64,000 nucleotides of DNA from positions 31,483,795-31,547,794 of the forward strand of contig NC_092670.1 of assembly GCF_964355755.1 (NCBI RefSeq), read 5' to 3'. This document shows, piece by piece, positions 24,740 through 36,053 of the stretch; the stretch's first letter is position 1, and each line of letters starts with the position of its first letter. Made by a program: the position numbers and the translations under genes. Origin of the DNA: Antedon mediterranea. Taxonomy: Eukaryota; Echinodermata; Crinoidea; Comatulida; Antedonidae. Under the pieces are notes generated by a model. It had not been told where the DNA came from. It ran no database searches and was given only the letters and a program-made list of their open reading frames with translations.

Positions 24740-25689
24740 ATACATATTTATCCAACTTTTTAGAAATATAATCTATACGTACGTACTACAAATGCATTGT
24801 TTGTATCCAACTATTAAAAGAAGCTCTAATGCAAAAGAAAACAAATCTGAACACTAAAATAAACTAAGTAAACTAATAATGTATAATAGGTCTATGGTTT
24901 TCATTTATCTTATCTATATTTGTTGCAACATAAAAAATCGTTTATAAAGGAAAACCGTTTTTGCACTTGATACCTGTTCTTTAGGCCTATACCTTTCGGG
25001 ATAAATTTCTTTTATTTTCTCAAAAACTAAAGTAGGCCTACACAACTTGAGCTAGAAAAGGGAAATTGATTTATTTTGAATGCATCTCTAGTTCAATTGA
25101 ACCCCACTTTGTTTAGGACTATCGTAAAGACAATGTTCTCTTTCATGGTAGGCTATGTATATAAATAGGCATAATTCCCGGTTATTTGTGCACTTTAAAC
25201 AATAAAAGGAAAAGGTCGGGTAAACCAAATTTCTAAGAAATAGTTTTTGGAATAATGTATTTCTTTGTTAACAGTGAAATCTAAACATATGTTATATATT
25301 GCAATACAGAAATCTATTGTCTTAAATGAATGGTAGGCCTAATGGTAATCCAAAAGTACAGATATGAAAATATGATTATTTTTGCCTATATTTGGTCAAA
25401 TCAATGTAAAGGTCATGTGACATTATATCATATTCAAAGATATTTTGAAAACATTGCACAACACGTGTGTAAAGTCGTATTTTGTAATACATGCAAAATG
25501 GCATATTGTAAGTCTTTAAAAAAAATTAATCTTCATCATTTTTATACTTTAACAATGGAATCCTCACCTTCTTTTTCAGTTACTCCGCCAAGGTTATTGA
25601 ATATCCTCTTGAGTGTCTTTCCAGTTTTAATATGTCGTTGCTCTATCACTTTCTGCTTGTCTTTCACCACTTTCATTTTATTTATTATA
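24740..25689. other. Intergenic, no gene seen
   Basis: Beyond the lectin 1 promoter (related block at 24640-24720: gacaataaggtgtg, aggttgggcttattttag). Three TAGGCCTA octamers at 24982, 25033 and 25334. No splice-supported frame. Confidence 0.4.
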
Positions 25690-25985
25690 CTCTAGTAGCT
25701 AGATCAACTTTCGTATGCACTTTGAGGTCCAGAGAATTTGATTTCAGAAATTTTTTAGCGTAGTTAAACAATCATTTTTGGCTTGGTTACACATTTTGAA
25801 AATGTGGTGAAAGGTTATAAGACCAAATATCAATAGGTCCTTAAATCTCGACAACCAATGTTCACAAATTGATCAGAAGGCATACTTATGTTCAGTCTAA
25901 TGGGAAATTTTAGTCAAAAATGACGGAAATGCAATTTCTGACTCACAACCCATGACATATCTCCGTAATAGACACTTGAATATAC
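25690..25985 (-). repeat. Dispersed repeat, inverted copy of 38160-38480
   Basis: Words such as ctagatcaactttcgtatgc, tcatttttggcttggttac and cacattttgaaaatgtggt are the reverse complement of sequence at 38340-38480. The two copies flank the older part of the lectin cluster in opposite orientation. Confidence 0.7.
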
Positions 25986-26194
25986 ATTTTGTTATTTGAA
26001 AACTTTCAAGAATTATCCCAAAATTCAAACTTAGATTTCAAGAAGTCGATCTCAAATCTCACGTGTCCAGCTACAAACCTCTTCTGATCCTCGTGAATTT
26101 CAAAGGCAAAATCGTTCAAGATCAAAGTCTTGCTATTGATGGAAATGTTATCAGCTTTATTGTTATTTTTAAAGTTCATCTTTTTTGTCTATCG

Positions 26195-26695
26195 TGTCGT
26201 TTTTTGTAACAACTGTCGTTTTTTGTATACATGTCGTTTTTTGTATACCTGTCGTATTTTGTAACACCTGTCGTATTGTGCATGCACCTGTCGTATTTCG
26301 TAACACTTGTCGTATTGTGTAACACTTGTCGTATTTTGTAACACTTGTCGTATTTTGTAACACTTGTCGTATTCTGTAACACTTGTCATATTTTGAAACA
26401 CTTGTCGTATTTTGAAACACTTGTCGTATTTGTTAACACTTGTCGTATTTTGTAACACCTGTCGTATTTTGTAACACCTGTCGTATTTTTGAACACCTGT
26501 CGTCGTATTTTTGAACACTTGTCGTATTTTGTAACACTTGTCGTATTTTGTAACACCTGTCGTATTTTGTAACACCTGTCGTATTTTGTAACACTTGTTG
26601 TATTTTTTAACACATGTCGTCGTATTTTGTAACAGCTGTCGTATTTTGTAACACCTATCGTATTTTGGAACACCTGTCGTATTTTGGAACATTTT
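26195..26695 (+). repeat. 19-bp minisatellite, array A1
   Basis: About 26 copies of a 19-bp unit (gtcgtattttgtaacacct/t). It sits inside a block of about 1 kb (26030-27035) that recurs five more times in the window, each time on the 3' side of a lectin gene. A pyrimidine-rich stretch follows (26690-26800). Minus-strand open frames here are only an effect of the repeat (3 x 19 = 57). Confidence 0.9.
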
Positions 26696-27076
26696 TTTGT
26701 TCTGTTAACTTTCTGTCTTTCTTTCTGTATTTTTCTGTTTTTCATTTTTCTCTGTTTCCTTTTTTTTCTTTGTTTTTTTTTTTTTCAATTTTTTACTCAT
26801 TAATTTATTTACGGTTTAATTCATTTATTTTAAGGAAGAATATATTATCAATAATGTTTCAGTATCTACAATACCTACACACTAAAATAAACACACAACT
26901 TTATTGCTATTTAAATAACGTGTATTTTATTTGGAAATAGTATTAAAACAAAAAAATATCCAAAACAATGATTGTTTCAAAAAATATTTGTTTGATTAAT
27001 CATAACATCTTTATACTCTTGTATTACTTCGTGTTCAAGGTCAAACTGGGCGACGCCATTTCACAGGAGCATGGAA

Positions 27077-27250
27077 GTCAATTACTCTACCCCCCTAGAG
27101 TATTAGCAGATCCCCTCTATGATTTTGACTTTCTAATTTGATGCGGGCGCCCTACTCCTCAGTCAATTACTCTATCCCCCCCTAGAGTATTAGCAGATCC
27201 CCTCTATGATTTTGACTTTCTAATTTGATGCGGGCGCCCTACTCCATGGC
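27077..27250 (+). repeat. 86-bp tandem duplication
   Basis: gtcaattactctaccccc to gcgggcgccctactcc occurs twice in a row (27077 and 27163). The corresponding sites in the later units (40108 and 49668) have only one copy. Near 27482 and 27535 a second short duplication (cctaag caaaatccccactatcccc) occurs. Confidence 0.85.
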
Positions 27251-27779
27251 TCACAATGGCGCTCTATTCTATCCCACAATGCCTTTCGAAATTGTTACGT
27301 GCTTCGGACGAACAGGAGATTCTTGTGTTATAAGTTCTTTGATGTAGTTTAAAACATTCCCAGTTTCGGTAATGGTGATAGGCCTACATCCCCACCCCAA
27401 AATCCCAGCTGTTTCCCAGTTATAATAAAATACTGTAACATTCTCCATCCACAATTCTGGTCAATTTGATAGCCTACTATTCCTAGTCTAAGCAAAATCC
27501 CCACTATCCCCTAAACCCAACACACTACTCCTAGCCTAAGCAAAATCCCCACTATCCCCCTGAACAATAGGCGTTTTTTTCTTGGAGGCATGGTGATGTA
27601 GTTGAACACAATAACAGTAAAGAACGTGTATATGTTTACACAGTAATGGATGTCTGTAATGAGACAATCCAAGAGACCGATACATAGCTGGATATGGGTA
27701 AAGTACTTTGATAAATGTGTAAATGAATAGGTGTCATATTGGTTAATGAATAAAATATGTATATCTATATCTATAATTA

Positions 27780-28251
27780 TTTCCCCAAACGCTTTGCTGA
27801 GGATAATTCAAATACTGTAAAACTTTTGTAGTATAATTTTACAATTCGATAGCCTACAATCCCGAGCCCTAGAAAAAATGACATCACAAACCACCACACC
27901 CGCCCCCCTCCCACAAAAACCCCAGGAGTCGGGGGAATTTTTAAAATGTAGTTTAAAACCTTCCGGGTACAATTGCCATCATTTTGATACCCCATATGTA
28001 TGGTTACGTGCACAAACAGAAATATGTATAACGAACAAACATCGAAAGTGGGGGTTTTGACCACATTTTGGTCCCTAACTTGGATCCTAGGTGGCAGATG
28101 ATGTTGAAATATAGCTTAGAACATTGCCGGTACAATTGCGGTCATTTTGATACCCCATATGTAAGATTACGTGCAGTAACAAAAATTTGTATAACGAACA
28201 AACAAACACACAGACAGACAGACGTACAAACTCTCTCACTTATAATATAGA
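27780..28251 (-). mobile_element. Helitron-like insertion in lectin pseudogene (5' end defined)
   Basis: Read on the minus strand it begins TCTATATTATAAGTGAGAG directly after an A at 28252, in the middle of a lectin exon. That is a Helitron-type 5' end and differs from the 20107 family. Inside, two related blocks of about 80 bases (28116-28205 and 27960-28041) share caattg, cattttgataccccatatg and gtataacgaac. The 3' terminus was not found; the lower boundary is a guess. The whole piece is missing from the later 9.56-kb units. Confidence 0.6.
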
Positions 28252-28953
28252 TGACAACAAGATCTGCGTTGAGAGTGCCTTGCAATTAGATTGAGCTTGC
28301 TCCCAAGTCAATGATTTGGCAAAGTATTTATAACACTTTGAACCATATTGACGCCAACCATAACCGCAACCTAAAATACACATTATAAAAGTGAGCATTT
28401 ATTCATTAATCTACAATGTTTAGGTGAATACATAGGCAGATTCACCTAATATTGAGCCATTGAACAGCTGAGCTCAACCACTCTGACAATTCTAGATTTC
28501 ATACTAATTGTTAAATGCCATGTAATGATGGTACATTTGTTTTGTTAATTTCATTCATTCGAAAGAAAAATGCCTTTGGATTCTTTTGTGTTTTTATTTT
28601 GATTTTTATCCTTTTTTATCATCATTTATGTTTAATATCGATGATGACTTTTTTCCAGCTGTCCTTACTGAAGATGTTAGTAATAGCGCAAGATGGTTTA
28701 CTCAACTAACGTTTTATAGGCCTATGTTTTTAAATGGTTTTTTGATAGACCCATGAACTATAGATACAGTAGTAGGCCTACTTACAAAAACGAAGAAATA
28801 GAAACGTAACGGTACAATAACAAGGTAAAGATTAAGTACAACCCAGATTCAAATACATGTCTACAATAATATTAAAAACTTACTACCTCCTCCTTCAACC
28901 AGAGTTGCACCGAACGTTAGGCAGGCCAGCACCAAAAAAATGAATCGCGCCAT
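28252..28953 (-). pseudogene. Lectin pseudogene 3A (signal exon plus broken exon 2)
   Basis: Exon 1 (28953-28887) encodes a signal peptide MARFIFLVLACLTFGATLVE and ends in phase 1 at GTAGTA. Exon 2 starts at 28370 after ttttag and reads CGYGWRQYGSKCYKYFAK, then TWEQAQSNCKAL. There it shifts frame (the intact genes read ALNSDLVVINN) and is cut at 28252 by the Helitron end. No exon 3 is found below. Nine codons of signal exon match the intact gene 2A exactly, so it arose by local duplication and then decayed. Confidence 0.85.
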
Positions 28954-29016
28954 TTTGTAGATATGATATTGTAATTCTGCAGCAAGGAAGAAGTGTTGAC
29001 AATAAGGCGTGTATTC

Positions 29017-29025
29017 GCTTATATA
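29017..29025 (-). promoter_or_regulatory. TATA box of lectin pseudogene 3A
   Basis: TATATAAGC on the minus strand, 64-72 bases upstream of the ATG, inside a block conserved before every duplicated lectin (about 28954-29210). Confidence 0.6.
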
Positions 29026-29595
29026 GACCTAAGTACAAAGAAGGTTGGGCCTATTTTACCCAATGAATAATTGATTCATACATAGCTAAAACAACTTGTA
29101 ATACAAGAACCAACAGGGAAAAAGCACGTGTCAACACCTTTTTTAAAAAGGGAAAGACAGCGGAAAAGAGATATTGAGGCACTCCCTCAGTTGGGTAGGT
29201 CTACGGTAAAGACAATTCACCGTGTATTGCTATTATTCTACATCCTATTAGTATTAACCATTTTAATTTCCTTTTATTAATATGTAGTTGAAATTTGATT
29301 TTGAAATGAATGAGGTAATAAAAAAAGAGAAAGAAAATTTACTGAGCACAAATTAGACCAATTAAAAATATTGTTTGGTAAAAATAAAATATTGTTTGGT
29401 AAAACTTTCAAGAATTATCCCGAAATTCAAACTTAGATTTCAAGAAGTCGATCTCAAATCTCACGTGTCCAGCTACAAACCTCTTCTGATCTTCGTGAAT
29501 TTCAAAGGCAAAATCGTTCAAGATCAAAGTCTTGCTATTGATGGAAAAGTTATCAGCTTTATTGTTATTTTTAAAGTTCATCTTTTTTGTCTATC

Positions 29596-30028
29596 GTGTC
29601 GTATTGTGCAACACCTGTCGTATTTCGTAACACTTGCCGTATTTTGTAACACTTGTCGTATTTTGTAACACCTGTCGTATTTTGTAACACCTGTCGTATG
29701 TTGTAACACCTGTCGTATTGTGTAACACCTGTCGTATTTTGTAACACCTGTCGTATTGTGTAACACCTGTCGTATTTTGTAACACCTATCGTATTTCGTA
29801 ACACCTATCGTATTTTGTAACACCTGTCGTATTTTGTAACACTTGTCGTATTTTGTAACACCTTTCGTATTTTGTATACCTGTCGTATTTCGTAACACCT
29901 GTCGTATTTCGTAACACATATCGTATTTCATAACACCTGTCCTATTTTGTAACACTTGTCGTATTTTGGAACACTTGTCGTATTTTGGAACACATGTCGT
30001 ATTTTGAAACACCTTTCGTATTTTGCCT
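29596..30028 (+). repeat. 19-bp minisatellite, array A2
   Basis: About 23 copies of the same 19-bp unit as A1, with the same flanks (29395-30450). It lies 3' of lectin 2A and is followed by a pyrimidine-rich stretch to about 30215. Confidence 0.9.
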
Positions 30029-30486
30029 ATTGCCTTTTTTCTTTTGTTTTTCTCCTTGTCTCTCTGATTTTATCTGTCTTTCTTTCATTATGTTTTCTGT
30101 CTTTTCTCGTTCTGTATTTTTTGGGTTTGTTTCCTTTCTGTCTGCTTTTTCTTTTTTTTCTTTCTTTCTTTTTCTGTTTTTCATTTTTTCTGTTTTCTAT
30201 TTTTTTGCTCATTATTTTATTTACGGTTTAATTCATTTATTTTAAGGAAGAATATATTATCAATAGTGTTTCAATCTCTACAATACCTACACACTAAAAT
30301 AAACACAAAACTTTATTGCTATCCAATTAACGTGTATTTTATTTGGAAATAGTATTAAAACAAAAAAATATCCAAAAACAATGATTTTTTCAACAAATAT
30401 TGGTTTGATTAATCATAACATCATTATACTCTTGTATTACTTCGTGTTCCTTCTTGTCACCAGTAAAAGAGCAATTACGGGTACGA

Positions 30487-32351
30487 CTCTGAAAATTAAA
30501 ATACAAACGAATAAACTATAAGCTTCCGTACATGAATCTTGAGACCGAATTTAACCGAATTGACGATTTTAAGATGAGTTTTGTCGTATGATTTATGTTG
30601 CTGTTTCCAACAAGCCTACACGTGTGTAACATTTCCAGTTCGTTGGTTGATTGTGTATCACGTGATGAAGTACACTATTATATTCTCCTCATTGTAATTC
30701 ATAAACTTTCGTTATTTGCATAACTGCATAATTGCATACAATTAAATCGATAACATAATAGGGAAGTAACAATATAACCTAAACGCGTGACAACCTGATT
30801 AGAATAGACGTTCGTAATTAGAAAACTTTTTAGAGAAAAACATATTTTTTTAGATTTCATAACGGAACGAAAATAACCGAATTGAAAGAAACTTTTGAAC
30901 AAATTGAAGAAATGAAAAGGTAGGAAACGAGTGATGGGATATTGTTCTATTTTTTAAAACTCTGTAAACTAAACTGATACAGTACTTACAATTTTGCCTT
31001 TTTTCACAGACATGACATAATCTTGTACTACATTCCCGATCAGTCCAGCATGAGCTGGATTTCAACATTTCAACACAATTTTGGTTACCACCATAATTGT
31101 TTGGTTGACCACTTTGAAAATCTAAAAATAAATTTATAATCTATATAAATAATAATAATTGGACCGTATTCGTTAGTGTACATTGAAGAGTATACAAAGT
31201 ATTAGCAATATGCAGGAAACGATTCCGGTATGAATATCGGTTAATTGATTGACTGATGTCTGAAATATTTGAGACGGCGCAATCAAATGAAATAGGAACA
31301 CTACAATATAATTATGGGAGATAATTTTATGAAAATCGTACCATCGTCTTCGTCTTAGACACCTCACAAAATTACCCACCACAGCCAGGGTAATGTTGCT
31401 CTGCCCTCTCACTGCATAATGACACAGTAAATTACATTATAAACTCATTTTATAGCATAGCTTCCATCACTTTTTTAAAAATAATTCAGTCAATGTACCA
31501 AATCACAAATTATATTTGTGTAATACAATCACAAAATAAGGAAATAGTACTTACACTCGTATGATGAACATGAATTAGGAACTCCGACCCAACTAAAATA
31601 ACTGTCTTTACTTAATTTTTTCATTCCAATCCACGCACTTTTTGCAACAATAAGTTTACGAACGAAACTGTTTTCTTGTTTATTATTGATGACAACAAGA
31701 TCTGAGTTGAGTGCATTGCAATGAGATTGAGCTTGTTCCCAAGTCAAAGATTTGGCAAAGTATTTATAACACTTTGAACCATATTGATGCCAACCATAAC
31801 CGCAACCTAAAATACAAACAATATAGAATTGAGCATTTATTCATTAATCTACAGTAGTTAGATGAATACATAGGCAGATTCACCCAATCCACTTCAGTTT
31901 GACAAACATAACTGTATGCCTATATTTTTACAAATATTGAGCCATTGAACAGCTTTAACCACACTGACAATTCATTTTCATACTAATTGTTAAAGTGCCA
32001 TGCGAAGATGGTACATTTGTTAATTTCATCCATTCGAAAGAAAAATGCTTTTTGATTCTTTCGTGTTTTTATTTTGATATAGTTTAATATGGATGATGAC
32101 TTTTTTGCCAGCTGTCCTTACTGGAGATGTTTAATAGTAATACCGCAACATGGTTCACTTAACTAACGTTTTATAGGCCTATGTTTTTAAATGGATACTC
32201 CTGTGGAATATAAAGGTAGCGGTACAATAACAACTTAAACAACACAGATTTAAATACATGTCTACAATAATATTAAAAATTGACTACCTCCTTCAACCAG
32301 AGTTGCACCGAACGTTAGGCAGGCCAACACCAACAAAATGAATCGTGCCAT
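30487..32351 (-). CDS. Secreted C-type lectin 2A
   Basis: Exons 32351-32288, 31806-31555, 31121-30990, then an acceptor at 30489. Splice phases are all 1. The stop appears to be split: exon 3 ends with T, exon 4 starts AG, giving TAG (30488-30487). Product 149 residues: signal peptide MARFILLVLACLTFGATLVEG, domain start CGYGWHQYGSKCYKYF, TWEQAQSHC, AWIGMKK, SWVG, the sugar-site motif GQPNNYGG, NCVEM, CWTDREC and LCHVCEK. QPN with a cis-proline and a WTD in place of WND keep most of the Ca2+/sugar-binding features of mannose/galactose-type domains; six Cys of the long-form fold are present. Upstream is a TATA box at 32415-32423. Probably an extracellular carbohydrate-binding protein. Confidence 0.85.
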
Positions 32352-32414
32352 GTTGTAGATATGATATTGTAATTCAGCAGCAAGGAAGAAGTGTTGACAA
32401 TAAGGCGTGTATTC

Positions 32415-32423
32415 GTTTATATA
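32415..32423 (-). promoter_or_regulatory. TATA box of lectin 2A
   Basis: TATATAAAC on the minus strand, 64-72 bases before the ATG. Conserved surroundings extend to about 32620 (gacagcggaaaagagatatt, gaggcactccctcagttgg). Confidence 0.65.
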
Positions 32424-33486
32424 GACCTAAGTACAAAGAAGGTTGGGCCTATTTTACCCAATGAATACTTGATTCATATATTCGTAGATGATAGTAGCTA
32501 GTTACTGAAAGAACCATAAAGGAAAAACAGCATGTGTCAACATTTTTTTTGAAAGGGAAAGACAGCGGAAAAGAGATATTGAGGCACTCCCTCAGTTGGG
32601 TAGATCTACGGTAAAGGCAATTCATCGTGTATGATTATAAAAACAATTATACATATTCAGGGTAATTGGGTAAAACGTAAAATGGAGTAAAATGTGTCTT
32701 CGCAGTGAAATTTAAACATACAGTATGTTATGAATTGCATTAAACAAGGTTGGACGGGGAGGCAAGCCATTAGCAATATAATAATGGTGAGGTAAATCTA
32801 ATATTCAAAGGATAATGTTGCGTTGGTATTAGACAGATGCACATTGGCTAGGTTGGCAATAATAAAAGACGAAGTGAAATATATAGTTAAGGAGAAAAAT
32901 TATGCAACAGATTTGCACGATTTTGTGTATTTTTAGGCCTAAATAGGCTTATGAAACGGCTTCTGCTGCCATTTTTATTAATGTATGTTTTTCAATACAA
33001 ATTAAAAACGATTAAAATACCATCTTTTAAACAAATTTTAATTGGAAAAAATACATAAAACAGTAAAGAAGGAACATGCACGGAAAATATAAACAAACAT
33101 TGTTTAATATAGTATAATATAAACAATGATGATAACTTATAATAATATTAATCTTATTTCTGTAGATAATCCACAAGTATGATTGCATCATAAAAAAGAG
33201 AGGTATACGCCAAACGAGGAGGAAATGTTCGAACTACCAATTTCGCTGGAGAAAACTCATCGAAAAGTTGATTTCCATTAGTTACTTTTTTGGCGGGAAT
33301 CGAACAATAAAAAAACTTTACACTACCCTTTTGTTTTTGTTAACAGTGAATAGTTGTGGTTTTTCGAACATGTGATTGCCATGCCAATCAAAAAGGAGCG
33401 ATACTTTATTTCCTCAATTATTGTAACACTAAAGGTGGGCCTACGTAATAGAAAGAGGGTTCGGCAAATGAATATGCAAAACCAAA

Positions 33487-34312
33487 CGTGTATACCCTAA
33501 ATACCCTACTGTACACGAACATAAACCAAGTGTGTATACCCTAAATATCCTACTGTGTATACCCTAAATATCCTACTGTGTATACCCTAAATATCCTACT
33601 GTGTATACCCTAAATATCCTACTGTGTATACCCTAAATATCCTACTGTGTATACCCTAAATATCCTACTGTGTATACCCTAAATATCCTACTGTGTATAC
33701 CCTAAATATCCTACTGTGTATACCCTAAATATCCTACTGTGTATACCCTAAATATCCTACTGTGTATACCCTAAATACCCTACTGTGTATACCCTAAATA
33801 TCCTACTGTGTATACCCTAAATATCCTACTGTGTATACCCTAAATATCCTGCTGTGTATACCCTAATATCCTACTGTGTATACCCTAAATACCCTACTGT
33901 GTATACCCTAAATATCCTACTGTGTATACCCTAAATATCCTACTGTGTATACCCTAAATATCCTGCTGTGTATACCCTAATATCCTACTGTGTATACCCT
34001 AAATATCCTACTGTGTAGGCCTATACCCTAAATACCCTACTGTGTATACCCTAAATATCCTACTGTACACGAACATAAACCAAGTGTGTATACCCTAAAT
34101 ATCCTACTGTGTATACCCTAAATATCCTACTGTGTATACCTTAAATACCCTACTGTGTATACCCTAAATATCCTACGTGTATACCCTAAATATCCTACTG
34201 TGTATACCCTAAATATCCTACTGTGTATACCCTAAATATCCTACTGTGTATACCCTAAATATCCTACTGTGTATACCCTAAATACCCTACTGTGTATACC
34301 CTAAATATCCTA
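33487..34312 (+). repeat. 23-bp minisatellite, array A
   Basis: About 35 copies of a 23-bp unit (tgtgtataccctaaatatcc plus tac). Breaks by cacgaacataaaccaag occur at the start and at 34066. One unit carries TAGGCCTA in place of TA (34016-34023). Confidence 0.9.
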
Positions 34313-34883
34313 TGCCATTTCTGAACTTAAATTTGGTATCAAATTGTTGGAAATATAGATATTTAAATTCATTCTAATAGAAAATTTGGTTAAAAGATGA
34401 CCAGAAATACTATTAATTACTACTGTAATGTTATTGTTTCAAACAAATAACATATCTCTACACAACTTATCCTTGGACAGTAATGTAATGTTAATGTTAT
34501 AACTTATGCTTTAAATTGTTTCATTATACGATTTAAAACAAATCCTTTACTGTTTGTAATTGTATTTTTGCTTATAATAATGCTAGAAAGTATTTTTGAC
34601 CCCCGAGGATGATCAAACATTTTGATAGAAACGTCGAGCCCAACAGAATTCTTTTCAGAATGCTAAAGTAACTTACCGAATTCATCCTAATAAACGCCCC
34701 GGGAATTTATTGTTCAGAAGGGTTTTTTCGTTTTTTATTGGCATAATATGGTATGTATAATCAAATAAATACTACCTACAGCAGAAAAAAAAAATACAGC
34801 ACAATTATTATCAAAAAGTGATACAAAAATACTTGGTAAATTGTAGATTATGGTAGTCATTGAAATGTGTTGTGATACAATTA

Positions 34884-35003
34884 TTAGTCGCGTGCAACGC
34901 AACTCTACAGCTCACTATGTCGGTCGGTTGGTCGGTAAACACTAACTAAAATTTGAGCACGCGACTGCAGCCATGTATATGGCCTTGTTGTGTATATGCA
35001 TGT
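34884..35003 (+). mobile_element. Short GTCGCGTG element, copy 1
   Basis: From ttagtcgcgtgcaacgc through ctcactatgtcggtcggttg to gcacgcgactgcagcc and atggccttgttg. It has both ends of the long element at 13994-17760 but almost no interior. Confidence 0.65.
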
Positions 35004-35646
35004 GGCGGGGCGTTTAAATCGAAGGGAGGGGTGAGCGTTTATTTAAAATGTTTCTGTCTTTTAGAATAAAAGTGACACTGTCACAGGTTCCATTTATCGA
35101 ATCCTCTCCAGGTTCCAGTATAATAAAACAATGACACATCATTATCCTGAGACACTATATGAGACACGATTACACAATTTGTCATCTGTTTGTTTGTAAC
35201 TACAATTTGTCAACAATCAACACTGTCTTTTGCATATATGCCAATACATAGTTTCAATATGTCCAGCTTTCCTGAAAACACCCTTGTGTACTGTAGTGTG
35301 TTGTAGTATGATTTTATAATGATTTTAAAATACACTTCTGATGCTTTTATTGTCAATGCATTTAGTACTTAAAAAATAAAAAAAAACCTAAGTTTCTAGT
35401 GGTATTGATAATAAATCTCCAGAAATATTGTTTTATTATGTACACTGGGAACAGACGTGTATAAATTATGTATAATTTGTCGGTGACATTCAAAAATATT
35501 ATACAACAGTGTTATATACAGAATGATGACAATGAATTGGTCTAATATAGTTGTCTCCGATACCTTTTCAATATCATGATTGTAGTTGCACCCGGATGAG
35601 GAGGTTTAATCCAGTTATTCTTATTACAATATTAATTGTCTTGTAC

Positions 35647-35760
35647 TTTTAGTCGTGTCGCGACTCTACAGCTCAATATGTCGGTCGGTTGGTCGGTCGG
35701 TAAACACTCACTTGAGCACGCGACTGCAGCCATCTATATGGCCTTGTTTTATATCTAGGA
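35647..35760 (+). mobile_element. Short GTCGCGTG element, copy 2
   Basis: ttttagtcgtgtcgcgactc ... gcacgcgactgcagccatc ... tatggccttg; same structure and direction as 34884-35003. The region between the two copies (35004-35646) has no gene. Confidence 0.65.
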
Positions 35761-36053
35761 CGGTGTATTTATTTGATATACCTATATTTTTACCATATTA
35801 CACCAAAAACAAACAAAAACGCCTCCACCGAATAAACATCCCTCCCCCTAAACACCCCTCTGAACAATAAATGTCCGGGGCGTTTATTAGGATAAATACG
35901 GTAAGTTACTTCTAGCATTCTGAAAAGAACTGTTGAGTTCGACGTTTCTATCAATGCTTGATCGTCCTCGGGAGGGGTCAACAATATTTTCTAGCATTAT
36001 TATAAGCAAAAGTACAATTACAAACAGTAAAGGATTTGTTGTAATTCCTATAA

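Noticed and set aside
26169-26745. Minus-strand repeat proteins rich in Lys-Tyr-Asp at all 19-bp arrays
   Set aside because: Three overlapping frames give the same 19-residue pattern, as expected from a 19-bp satellite; no splice or start context.
33487-34312. Telomere-like repeat because of tacccta words
   Set aside because: The period is 23 bp, not 6 or 7, and it lies inside gene-containing DNA.
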